Shown one piece after another: positions 10,168 through 21,464 of a stretch of DNA of 64,000 bases. Each line of letters begins with the position of its first letter. Within the stretch, counting starts at the first letter, position 1. The stretch is taken from positions 38,980,661 through 39,044,660 of the forward strand of contig BTRK01000002.1 of assembly GCA_036245805.1 (NCBI GenBank). Reading direction: 5' to 3'. A program made the translations under genes and the position numbers. Under the pieces are notes generated by a model. It had not been told where the DNA came from. It made no database searches and was given only the letters and a program-made list of their open reading frames with translations. This stretch comes from Pristionchus mayeri (lineage: Eukaryota > Nematoda > Chromadorea > Rhabditida > Neodiplogasteridae).

Positions 10168-12468
10168 CTAGAATACTGATGGAGATACGACGGTTTCCTT
10201 GCGCTGATGAGAGCAACTGCAATGTTTGAAATAATGTAAAATAATAATAATAATAAATAATATTAAATATAATGTGGGGTTCCCCTTCCTCATCTTGCGA
10301 TAACCGCATGAGAGATATTTAAAAGGTAGGCTGATTAATTGCGGCAGTAAATTGAAGCAGCGAGGAACTATGTCCCATTTTGGGGGACATATCAGAAATA
10401 GAGGAATCGTCAGACTCTCTCCAAACCACACGATATCTCGTCGATCAGAGTGGGCGAGAGAGTGTATGCTATGGAGAGAGATAGATCATAGCTCCAGAAA
10501 TACAATGGACGTTTCAGAATTACAGTGGACATATGTCCACCAAAACGGTACAGAGCCGGGAACTACGCGTCGCTAAGCTCTTACTTACGTGACGGCTGCT
10601 CGATAGCTGGGCGTTGTACAGACAAGCAAAATCTTGTGGACGCCAGCATGACATAGCATCACGCACAGGAGAAAGTTGATCGTCCCTGACATGTCAAATT
10701 AAACAAAAGTTTATTAATTCAATTATAAAAAATGGAAATTTCATGGAATAATAATATGCGGTACCTGAAGTAAACCAAACGTTGATCAGTGCAACGACTA
10801 CAATGATGATAGGCACATCTTGGATCAAGAACGGTATTGTCAGCTGGAATGAATTGTAAGGTTTATTTTCGAAAATATGAAAACTTGAATAAACAATCAT
10901 AACATAAGTGTCACCTGCATAATGAGCGTGATGGTGAGACCTCGCTGCAGCTTTCTCGTTCTTTCATTCATAGTTGATGCCTGTGAGCATTTTCTATCAT
11001 AAGTTCTTTCATTCATTCCGTTAGAAAGCGATTGAAAATCTCGCCAATGCGTCAGACCAGCTAACCTTGCCCGATAGAAGTATGAGCATCTGGTAAATGT
11101 AGAATACACACGCACCAGTGCAAATGGTTAGGGACTAAAATAATACATATAGTTTGCCACATGTTGTTCTCACTAAAACTGGATCGGCTGTGGATTGCTT
11201 ACCGTTGGTACGAGAACAGCTTCTACAATCGGTATCCAGAAATTGAGCGGAATCGAGTAGCCTGTACCGATCAAACTTGGATTGTCTTCGACCATTTTTG
11301 CCAGCGTGATCTGCTTCTGGAAGGCGCAACGAGTTATTTTAAATAGTGAACGCTCCAGATAGTTCATAATTTCGTTATTATCCTAAGAAGTTTTATCAAG
11401 CTGGCAAAACATCTTTGAAACATAAGTGTGTCCATTGAACACATTATACAAATATTAGATCTGGTTAATCTTAATCAGAATTGTGCGAGCAAAGCTGCGT
11501 AAAACGCTATATCTATCTTTCTCTAACCAGGTAGGTTAGAGAAAGAGAGAGAGAAAAACGAAATTTTGAGAGAAAGAATTTGCACGCTCCTCAGAAGTTC
11601 GCGAACTTATTACGCAACTTTTCCTTTTTGACAGATTATGACCGATTTTTGTGTTACGGATATCGCCTACCTCTGTGAGCAAAAATTCATGCAAATCCTG
11701 TTGAATATAGCCAGCAATGGCAGCACTCGCAACCGGCAATTCAAGAATGGCCCAGAAGAAAAGCTGAGTAAGGTTTTTGCGCGTTTTCTGAATGCTCTTG
11801 CTTATTTGGTGTTGGAAGATAAATGGCTCACAGTTACTTCTTGGCCATACTTCATCCTGATTATCGTCGTGTACTTGTAGTGGAGGGTCAATGTTATTGC
11901 AAGCGCGACTTGGATCATGAACTGGAACATTAGCACCTGAACAATACGAAGTTTATGCGTAACAACAATGAAGTAGATGAATTAACAAGTAGACATTTGC
12001 TGACTGTGGCAATGTGAACTCCCATCGGTGAACCGCAAAGGAGTCCCGAGCAGAGAAATGCAGTTAGTGGAAAAAGCGCAACAGGACAGAACACAAATCC
12101 CCAGCCAAATCAGTTACCATGATAGCGGTCTGGAAAATGCTAAATTTACTGCTCAATTTTCGTATCGACTGACCCTTAAAAATAAAAATAAAATATATAT
12201 TAAATATCGAGTAAACGTACCTGCATGAGCATAAGATATCGCGCTAGTGGTTTGCTGTATTCCGGAGTCTTATTTATCATCAAGTAGAAAGCGATAATGG
12301 TAAGAAGCGAGGTTAGTGCTCCTGTAACCATACAGTTTGGTGACAATGAAAACATTGCACTTCTTTTGTCTTCTAATCGAAAAACGTAGAATTTTTTTTC
12401 GTACCGATGCTATGTTAATAAACGGGCATGAACGATATCCAGAACGGATCCAGAGTTAAGTTCGACAT
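10168..12468 (-). pseudogene. Chemoreceptor 2: Srh/Sri-like 7TM GPCR with stop in exon 1 and frameshift in exon 3
   Basis: Minus-strand exons are 12468-12405, 12321-12221, 12129-12005, 11936-11832, 11787-11671, 11316-11203, 11134-11066, 10980-10915, 10843-10765, 10685-10589 and 10216-10168, all at family lengths except exon 3 (125 instead of 126 nt). Codon 18 is TAA (12417-12415) where paralogues read Gln or Asn (VYQHSIG). In exon 3 one T is missing from GATTTTGGCTGG, destroying the DFGWGF motif frame. Everything else is open: YKYTTIIRMKYGQEVT, LELPVASAAIAG, ASTMNERTRKLQRG, TPSYRAAVT, and the tail TCSHQRKETVVSPSVF. Two lesions in otherwise well-kept exons indicate recent inactivation. Intron 10 carries a short hairpin at 10409-10500. 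Confidence 0.85.
10409..10500. repeat. Short hairpin (GAGAGAGYGTG family) in intron 10 of chemoreceptor 2
   Basis: CAGACTCTCTCCAAACCACA pairs imperfectly with a right arm containing GAGAGAGTGTATGCTATGGA. It is closely similar to the hairpin at 45356-45460. Confidence 0.65.
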
Positions 12469-14282
12469 TTATAAATTCCGCAAACGCTAAGGAGGTAAGC
12501 TTGAAACTGAAATAGATTGATCAACTAGTGGGCAACTACGCCCATCTCAACATGAAGGTGCAATGAAAATTTGGAAAATAGGTTGATTGCAAAAATGCCG
12601 GCAAAAACACGGATATCCCGCCGCGTCTGACCCAACGCTAGAGATAAGGCATCGACATTTTGCATTTATTGGACAACTAAATCATGAATCTGACCCATCA
12701 TCTGACACAGTGCCACGGAATACGGAAGGTTTCGGTTACTGTAGGATTTCGATATTGATGTTTTGCACCCATCCTCCGACGAAATCATGCTTCTGACCGA
12801 GCGTCTGACCCAAGTAACTGGGTTACGGTAGCTTTCGGTTACGGTAGCAATACTGTATAGATGTTTTGATTCAATTCCCTGATGAAATAATGCGTCTGAC
12901 ATAACATCTGCTCCAACGCCACTACGGGTTACGGTAGACGGACGGACAGACGAACACCTATTTTTTGCTCGTAAAATTTTTTCTTCTGGAAATTTCTGGA
13001 ATATTTTTCGTCTGCTGACCTTGTATCCCCGATGGGGACATATTTTCAAAATCTCACTTCAAACGAAAGCGCCAGACAAATACCCTTTCAGTTTATTGTA
13101 TATTTAGCAATCACGCATTCATGTGCTAATTAAATCGTGCAAGTCGAGCTCATAACATAAAATGAATGGGCAAATATTTTATTGAGTACAAACTATATCA
13201 TGACGGATTATAACTATTCCAGTTAAAGTAGCAGGCACGCATAAATCGACCGAGAATAGGGGGTAATTGAGTTGATGAGTGAATGAGTTTCAGACAGAGA
13301 CAATTTAATGAAGTATAAAATCGTTTTGAAATTTGGTCGAAGAGTATGCCATATGAGGGGAGTTTCTACTGACTTAATAACTGCCTGTGTACTTTTATCG
13401 CCAGCATTGCATCTGCTCCAGAAAGTGCATACATTTCGTAATAGATTATTCAACATGAATGCGCATCTAGAGTTACAAAAATCGATTTTTTATAAGAATT
13501 TAGCCATCAAGCAGAAACTCGCGCATACATTTATTTCTTAAATTTAGGCCCTGGCTGCTGATTAAGGCCGCAATAGCTGCGGCTGAGAGTTGATTTTGAA
13601 AACGTTTCGGATACACCCATTCTGGGCGCCGCAAAAATTATTTTCTCAGAGGGCGGCCTCTACGTGGAAGTTGTAAACGACTTGAAACACGAATGGACAA
13701 AATAACAACTGCCAAAAACGGTTTTTGAGTCGATTTTCTCGTGCGAGACGTGAGGTATCAGTAACAGGAGGCGGGAAAGGTGCAAAGGTAATATCTTCGA
13801 AGGAGAAATTTCAGGTGCTTCAGTCGATTTGTATGACTTGTGAAAAACAATTTGCCGATTGATTGACACGCACGAAATGGACACAGGATCAAACAGAAGT
13901 TGATATTTTGTTTTCATTATATTGTATGCTTGAAGCGATAATGGTTGTTTAATTCTCTAAGTATTTCGAAGACAAAGGGGAAATTGCTCGCATACAGTCA
14001 ACATCGTTCGATCACGACCCGGGCAGATGGTTTAAGAACAGGTGAAATACGCTCCGCTTAAGTGAAAACAACACTCCGTTATCGCGATTCCTGCCTCGAT
14101 TCGATATCACCATCTCTTCGATTTCGTATCAGTTATTTTGATGTTTTGTGTTATATCAGAATTGTTATGAAAATGATGTATTTCCATCAACTTTATGTAT
14201 GCCTTGAAACGGTAAAACGTGCTTGAACATTGTATGTAATACGAGTTTGCATGCTGACTCATGTCCACCTTCAGACTTCTCA
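12469..14282. repeat. Intergenic DNA with degenerate tandem units around 12590-12960
   Basis: Three to four diverged units of about 100-110 bp each contain a phrase like CGTCTGACCCAA followed by GGGTTACGGTAG and TTGATGTTTTG. The dodecamer GGGTTACGGTAG also recurs in the palindromes at 51.9-52.5 and 54.9-55.6 kb. The remainder (12970-14280) shows no recognisable gene. Confidence 0.5.
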
Positions 14283-17200
14283 ATGGGCAATCTTACTCTG
14301 GATGTTTTCTGGTTACACTTTATGCCCATCTACAGTCATGCAATCGGTACAAACGTGTTCCCATGCAGTACTATCCGATTTCTAGTATGTCCTGATTCAG
14401 GCGGTCTCACGTTTCTAATAACCGTGCTCGTGCTGTATTTGATGATTACTAAAACGCCGAATCACGGAAAACCTCTCGCCCGATATCTGATGATGTTTCA
14501 GGTGTGTATGTGCAATTGTACGCGTTAAAGGAGACAGAAGGCAAAGTTCAACTTTGGACCCTGTCATTACCATGACCTAGCTCCTCTTAACGACTAAAGG
14601 CTCCAAAATAATTACATTAATATCTCTACTCTCATCAGAGTTATGATTAGTTGGCTGAGTGCCATGGACACTTGTGGGACAGGGAAGTGCGCGAATTCAA
14701 ATATCTTGAATTTTTGTCAAAAACTGGTGGGGATCGAACCCGCAACCTCCCGATTACGTGACGGCTGCTCTACCACTGAGCTATAATACCGATGTATGGG
14801 CGCTTTCTAGCTCGCGTTATGATCTTTGGAGGGTGGAATCTCCCTTCTATCGATGTGGCTACTTTGCCGAGAGCCCTCCTCTAAGGGAGCATTTCAAGTC
14901 TAGAATTAGAGTTGTATATTCAGGCAATACATGTATTGCAAAACGTATGTTAAAAAGTTATGCTATGCATAGTATGTTATGAATCATATTTTAATAACTC
15001 AAAGCAACTGATATATTGCAGATGTGCATTCTCGTTGCGGATTTTGGCTGGGGATTCCTTATCAGTCCAATTTTCTTCTTCCCAGAAACAGCTCTACTCT
15101 GCACTGGCGTCATATGCGGAACCGAAACAAGCGGTCACATTGGAATTGTCAGACCATCTATTCTAAACTTATTTTTTGCTGCAATCGTCTAGGTCATAGC
15201 TGATTAGATGTGTTGAATAATTTGAAGCAAAATCTATAAAAAGCACATTACAGGGTGCGCCATAATTACCCGGACTGATTTCAACATTCTGTGACCACGC
15301 GGTCCAATCTATTTGCGCTACCCTTATGTCTCTATCATGACGTGAAACCATTACTCTCTCACTATTCCAGGTTTCATGTCAGCTAGTCAAGTATTCTAGT
15401 AATGGCGATGTCTAATATCTTCAAACCCACATTCCCTACCTGTACAAGGATTGTGTAACATCGTTCATCCACTCGCCTTTCACAAGTCTTTTTCTTCCGA
15501 TACCGTTAGTATGTACCATAGGCTTGGTACTGAGCAGAGTCGTACGTGCATAGGCAAATCGATATACGTTTCCACCACCAGGAACCTAGACGGCATCCGA
15601 AAGAGGAGTGATTCGAAACCACATTCAGATGGATACGAATCTCGGTAGCTCGGACGCATCCATTCGTGGTCTTCTCATATCAAAGTTAAATCTTCGCCAT
15701 TACACGCGCATTAAGTTGCACGGAATGGAGGACCGTCAGATCAAGCCCTGCAGAGAATGATACAGTAAACTGTTGTTGCATTGTTATAGGTCCGCGCATT
15801 TTTGTACGTTATTCAGCGATGTAAGTATAGTTTCCGTGGAACGCAAGCTGAATATCCAAAACAGCATTATCACTGCCTCACATCCTGAAGAATCCGAAAA
15901 TAGCTGTGGAATCACTGACCCTCCAACCATCCCCATTCCATCAGGAGTTACACTGCAATTAGCTCAATATGCAAGTTCCAACTCGTTTTTGCCAGTTCAA
16001 GCACCAAGGCCAATAAGGAGTATTACATGATGAACATCCTCGGAGACGCGCTTCTACCCTGGTCCCATTCCCACTTGAATCTGGGCCACTAGACTTTTCA
16101 TAAAGATTATGCTATCATTCCAAAGAAAAAGTAGTGTATGTACACCCATGCACCCGATTTATCACTCTAGTTGATTGGTCCCCGAACTCCTCCGATCCCA
16201 AACCCTCGGCTTCAATGTTTAGGGGTGTTGTAGGCCAATATGTCCTCTACTAAGGACTCAACACTAATCTCGCTCAAGGCTACCCATCTCATAGCATGAG
16301 AAGAAAACGATGAAAATTTCTTGCGGGAATTGGTAGATGGATATGAGAAGAAACTCAAGGCCTGTGTCAAAGTGAAATGAGGCCCATCAAAATTAGCTAG
16401 TATGTTATTATTGCCAATATTGCTGACAAACTTTCATGTAAACAAGATCGCTTAAGTTCCACTATAAAGCAGGGAATCTTATGAAAACAGTAGTCCGGGT
16501 AATTATGGCGCACCCTGTATAATTAACTTTCGATTTTCTTTTTGATTTATCGATTATGTTTTGAGGAAAGCGTTTTGGTAAAAACTTTTAAAAAATTATA
16601 TCACGCTATTCACGAGAGAAGTGAGCAAGAATCGACATTCTTAGGAATGGAGAGGAAATCGTAAAATGAGTTCTAGCCGTTTCGGCCACCCCGAGGCATG
16701 CCTGGGTGACCCCCGAAATCGTGTTATGTATACTTCATTTTGGAGCTCCCTACGTAGTGTCAGATACCGGCATCACTTATTTTGAGAGATATTTTCTTGG
16801 AAACGGTAAAAGGTGGGTATAGATTTCGATTGAACATCGATCGTTTTCAGCAGCGCGCTCCGAAAAGTGTGGTGTGAAGTGAAATCTTCCGTTGGAAAGA
16901 AAGTTAAAATGATCCAGAAGGAGATAAAAGGGGGAAACTCTCACAGACAACCTCGTATTTTTTTCGCAGACCAATCATTGGAAAGCTCCCGCTGAGCCGT
17001 ATATATATATTTTTTAAAATTTGATGTGCGTCTTCATATCACGCCACTCACGAGAGAATCGAGCTGAGTCAGGGAATGGTGGGAAATTCGTGAAATGGGT
17101 TCTAATCACTTTTGACCATCCTGAGTCATGCCTGACACTCCCCCAAAGTCTCATTGTGCGTAGTTCATTTTGGGGCTCCATGCACCAGGTCGCACCTCGG

Positions 17201-20200
17201 CTGCTCCCACTTTGAGAGCGCATATCATGATTCCAGTGAGAGATAGACCAAAATTGACCTCTGAGTGACCCCCACTAATGTTTCGAGCTTTGTCGATCTG
17301 TCTGCTTCACATCCTCCAAATGTTAGTTTGAACGATGTTATAGTTCAGGCCCCTTTTCTCGAAAATGTAGGCAAAACCGCAGCTGAAATTTGTACAGGTT
17401 GTGCAGCCCATTGTAGGCTACCGAATGAGCGGTTTGCGAAGAAAATAGCGGGGGGAGAACATGAGTTATGCCGTTTTGAGTTTCCCGGATCTTTTGAAGT
17501 AATTTTACGACATGAAAGTTAGAGGGAACACAATCATTCTTGGAGAAGCGGGCGAGGAGAGCGGTCTGATCGCATTTTTATATGAACAAAAATTGATTCA
17601 AATGATCCGGCAAACTCAAAACGGCTTAACTCATGTTCTACCCCCGCTATTTTCTTCGCAAACCACTCATTCGGTAGCTCACAATGAGCTGCACAACCTG
17701 TACACATTTTAGATGCGGTTTTGCCTACATTTTCGAGAAAAGGGGCCTGAACTATAACATCGTTCAAACTAACATTTGGAGGATGTGAAGCAGACAGATC
17801 GATAGAGCTCGAAAAATTAGTTGGGGTCACTCAGATGTCAATGTTGGTATATCTTTCACTGGAATCATGATATGCGCTCTCAAAGTGGGAGCAGCCGAGG
17901 TGCGACCTGGTGCATGGAGCCCCAAAATGAATTACACACAATGAGACTTTGGGGGAGTTTCATGCATGACTCAGGATGATCAAAAGTGATTAGAACCCAT
18001 TTCACGAATTTCCCACCATTCCCAAGAATGGCGATTTTAGCTCGATTCTCTCATGAGAGGTGTGATATACATTTTCGAGAAAATTGACCTGGAGTATGTT
18101 ACTATTAAAATCGACTTTCAGACAACATGACGTATGCATATCGATAGAGCTCAAATAATGTGCAGGAGTCAATTTCAAAGATTTTTCGCTCATCTTTCAC
18201 CGTTTCCGAGATAATAGATCCCAAAGTGAGTGATGCCGGTATCCGACACTACGTAGGGAGCTCCAAAATGACTTATGCACAATATGATTTCGGGGGTCGC
18301 TCAGGTATGGATCAGGGTGGTCAATACCGGCTAGAAATCATTTCACCATTCTCAGGCTCAGCTCGATTCTCCCATGAGAGGTGTGATATAGCCCGTACGG
18401 TGGCAAACATAATCTCGCCTGAAGAAAGTACTAGGGATAACGTTTTGCGTAGAGTTCGAAAATTGTCTTTAGGAAGCTCTAACTTTCATTCGTGATATAG
18501 TCTTCGAAACAACAGCTATTTTAATTTTTGCAGGTGTTAGAATTCCAGTTCGTGATTCAGATCGGCGCGATGATCACCTTTACACTTCAGCATAAATACG
18601 CGACGATTAAGAGGATGCAGAGTGGCCGAGATGAAACGGTGTGATAGATTTTTTATCCATCCAGAATTAGAGAAACAAGTTCCCTATCACTCATTTTTGT
18701 TCCATTTTGAATAAAAAATCCTCACTTCCTTGGGCTGGCCGATCGGTTTTCCATAAACAGACGCACAATCTGACAAATCATTCAGATATTAGAGAAATGG
18801 CTCGTTCGATTTTTCTTCGGCGCAGTTCTCGAATTACCGGTTGTTGGTGCGCTCATGGCTAGCGCCAATACACAAGAGCTGCGACAATATCTGACCGATC
18901 AGGTGAATGGAAGCACTATAAAACGTCGATAACTACCCGAATTCCCGTCGTTCATTCCATTCATTTTATTGGTCTTCCTTTTAGCAGCAGTTGGAACTTG
19001 TCAAACTCATCGAAAACGATAACAGTCTGCGCGGTATCGGATACTCAGTTCACCGATCACTTTGGAGAGCCGTCCTCGTCGGAGTTTTAACGACAGCGGT
19101 TAGATAAAATTTGGAAGCAAACGTGGTTGACACTGGCTTACAAGTGTTAGCAGTGTTCTCCCGTGTGCCCAGTCCAGTCTGAAAGGCGGGATGACTTTGC
19201 ACTCTTCACTTTTACTGTCATGCATTATTTTCTAACAGGCCATCGTTATCTCAGTTGGTGGCTGTATATTCTTCGCAGTGCAAACATTACGAATTTTGTC
19301 CGACAAGGCGAGTTGGGAAATGAATTCTAATTAAATATTTTTGAAAATTGTGAATCACTTTCAATTTACTCTTTTAAAGATAATATAAACAAATATGAAT
19401 ATGTTATATTATATATTATATATTTTCATTCAATTTGATACTATCAAAATTCATAATTCGACAGTGTAATACGCGTTACATGTTTATTTCAAGAAATAAG
19501 CATGGTGAATATGAAAACTGAAAATGCACTTTTCAAGTTTTTGTGTCATCATCAAAGTACGAGTTCGTTAAGTTGATAGTTCTCCGTTCCCTTATAATAG
19601 AGTGCAAGCTACGCACGAGCATTCTAATGTGGAATGGTTTCTCTATATAATAAAGTTAAAATAGTAAGGTAATGCTTATCCAAATTTTTGGAATTATCAT
19701 TTATGCGAAAAATAAGTGGCGGGCCAAGGTCACATGAATTTCAAATGGAAATACTCGCTCCTCTAAGTGGCAGAGCTCCTTGGTGGGAAACTCAGATAAA
19801 TATCTTGGATCATGCTCAGGTAACTTGAGGCCCAACCGGGATTCATAGTGGTTGAAAGTACGCGAGAAATTATCCGTAATGTTTGTCACCATACTTTTTA
19901 CGCACCCTGTAGTCCTAGCAGTAGCCGGCCTCTACACCACCACCAAGTCTTTAACGACTTTGAAATCGATTGACGTGACTGCAACTTTATAATTTTCCAA
20001 TTTTTGCAGCTCACCCTTCCAATACTTCTTCTCATTGTGCCGATGTGCATATGCGTATTGTCACTGGTCACATTTTCTTTTACTCCAGGTTCACAGTCGT
20101 ATCGTGCTCGTTCCAGTTGACTTTGACTGCACTCTCAGGTTCCATGAACTTCGTGCTCGTTATTTTCCTATGTCACGCAAGTTTTCATACCATGTTACTC

Positions 20201-20423
20201 ATCTCCACCACACCAAGTTACCGATCTGCGATTATGTGAGTAGTAGATAATGAAGATACCACGGTATCTTTTTTGGGCGCTTCTGAACAATCCCGGACAA
20301 ACGCCAGCATCTTAATTACAAATGCGTTATAATTCATAATATGGTAGTTCCCTGTATCTTTACAGTTGTCTTGATCTACAGTCGCTCCAGAAAGTGAGTA
20401 GACGATTTGTATTTTTGATATAA
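14283..20423 (+). CDS. Chemoreceptor 3: Srh/Sri-like 7TM GPCR, exon 8 not found
   Basis: Exons 14283-14346, 14401-14501, 15022-15147, 18534-18638, 18786-18902, 18985-19098, 19239-19307, 20010-20088, 20139-20235 and 20366-20423 are all open. Intron 7 begins with GC (GCGAGT). Marks include MGNLTLDVFW, KTPNHGKPLARY, DFGWGFL, LQHKYATIKRMQ, LELPVVGALMA and TPSYRSAIM. The 66-nt exon that in paralogues encodes STMSERTRKLQRG plus the start of TM6 is absent from the 702-nt stretch between exons 7 and 9, which ends in a SINE fragment. That exon is phase 0 at both ends, so the remaining 310 codons still join in frame, but TM6 would be shortened; function is doubtful. The last exon is the weakest call. 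Intron 3 (3.4 kb) holds a TIR transposon and nested palindromes. Confidence 0.65.
14728..14795 (-). repeat. tRNA-like remnant (tRNA-derived repeat) in intron 2 of chemoreceptor 3
   Basis: On the minus strand an A-box-like TAGCTCAGTGGTAGAGC is followed at the right distance by GGGTTCGATCCCC, a B box. The ends do not pair as an acceptor stem and the anticodon arm is poor, so this is a pseudo-tRNA or SINE head and not a working tRNA gene. Confidence 0.6.
15251..16517. mobile_element. Tc1/mariner-type TIR element, non-coding remnant, with TA duplication
   Basis: CAGGGTGCGCCATAATTACC at 15251 is repeated in reverse at 16492-16517, each end flanked by TA (15249-15250 and 16518-16519). Length is 1,267 bp, typical of mariner elements. 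No transposase motif could be read inside, so it is either decayed or a non-autonomous derivative. It lies in intron 3 of chemoreceptor 3. Confidence 0.75.
16599..18390. repeat. Nested palindromes in intron 3 of chemoreceptor 3
   Basis: An inner palindrome, 17036-18069, has arms of almost 490 bp and a loop near 17520-17585. It is flanked by outer arms (about 16599-16800 against 18170-18390) of a related but distinct copy. All ends carry variants of TCACGCC..TCACGAGAGA. Arms are related to those at 5999-7018 and 30603-32242. Confidence 0.7.
19907..20003 (+). repeat. Truncated copy of the tRNA-derived SINE
   Basis: GTAGTCCTAGCAGTAG, then CTACACCACC and TTGACGTGACTGCA match the 3' part of the SINE at 22032-22306 read on its minus strand. 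It ends seven bases before the exon 9 acceptor region of chemoreceptor 3. Confidence 0.65.
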
Positions 20424-20757
20424 CTTTTGTTGTAGCTGATTTCGCAATTTGGATGTTGCGGTACTATATACCAAATCCATCGAGGAATACGATGCGTGCA
20501 TTGCGTCATCAATTGCATCATCGTTTGATTGCGTAGTGATGACGCAATCGAACAACACTTTTTAAAACATCCATTATTCTTACATAGATTTTTTCACACT
20601 CGCCAAACTTTTTGAGATTGGAGATATGCCCGAGGCCTACCCAGAAAAAAATTTAGAGGTTGCTGCGGGTTCGCACCATTGCTGCAGACTTGCTGCAAAA
20701 ACAAGGTCGCAAATTCATAACTCAGCTTCTAGGCAAGCTAGAGACCTGTTCAAAACG
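20424..20757. other. Unassigned spacer between chemoreceptor 3 and the 20.76-kb palindrome
   Basis: A short inverted repeat around GATGACGCAATCGAACAAC is seen near 20500-20550. No coding evidence. Confidence 0.4.
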
Positions 20758-21328
20758 TCAAAATGTTCGGAATCGTGAGTAAAGTTCATTTTGAGAATAT
20801 GAAAATGAAAACTCTTCATTTGCCCTCAGGGCGTAAAAAAATCACTTTTTGCATGACCATTTTTTGAACATTCATAACTTTTCGAAAAATGCATTTAAAA
20901 AATCCGGTTTTTGCTTAGGCATGTTCACAATGTATTAAAGATATGAATCCCAAATTTTTAGAGCGATTGGATACCTTTCATACCCGCGGCGAACGTTTTT
21001 CTGAGGTACACTGGTGTCAAGAAACACCTTATTTACGCCTGTACTCTCTTGTTCATAGCGGTAAACATGGTGTTTTTCGACACCAGTATACCTCAGAAAA
21101 ACGTTCGCCGCGGGCAGGAAAGGTATTCAATCGCTCTAAAAAGTTGGGATTCATATCTTTAATACATTGTGAATATGCCTAAGCAAAATCCGGATTTTTA
21201 AATGCATTTTCCGAAAAGTTATGAATGTCCAAAAAATGGTCATGCAAAAAAGTTATTTTTTTATGCCCTGAGGGTAAATGAAGAGATTTCATTCTCAAAA
21301 TGACCTTTACTCACGATTCCGAACATAT
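20758..21328. repeat. Palindrome with about 240-bp arms
   Basis: AAATGTTCGGAATCGTGAGT near 20760 is mirrored at about 21308-21327. The arms run inward to GAGGTACACTGGTGTC and GACACCAGTATACCTC around a loop of about 60 bp. Confidence 0.75.
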
Positions 21329-21464
21329 ATATTTTATCTACGCTCGGTGGCGCAACGAAAGACGAATAATTACTTATGCGTTATGATACAAGAGAATTGA
21401 CTCTCCTCACACTGACAAGGGAATGGTCATTCCATAATTTAAAATTGTGGAAAATTAGCTATAC

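Noticed and set aside
14728..14795. Functional tRNA gene on the minus strand
   Set aside because: A and B boxes are present, but the acceptor ends do not pair and the anticodon loop lacks the usual T before the anticodon.
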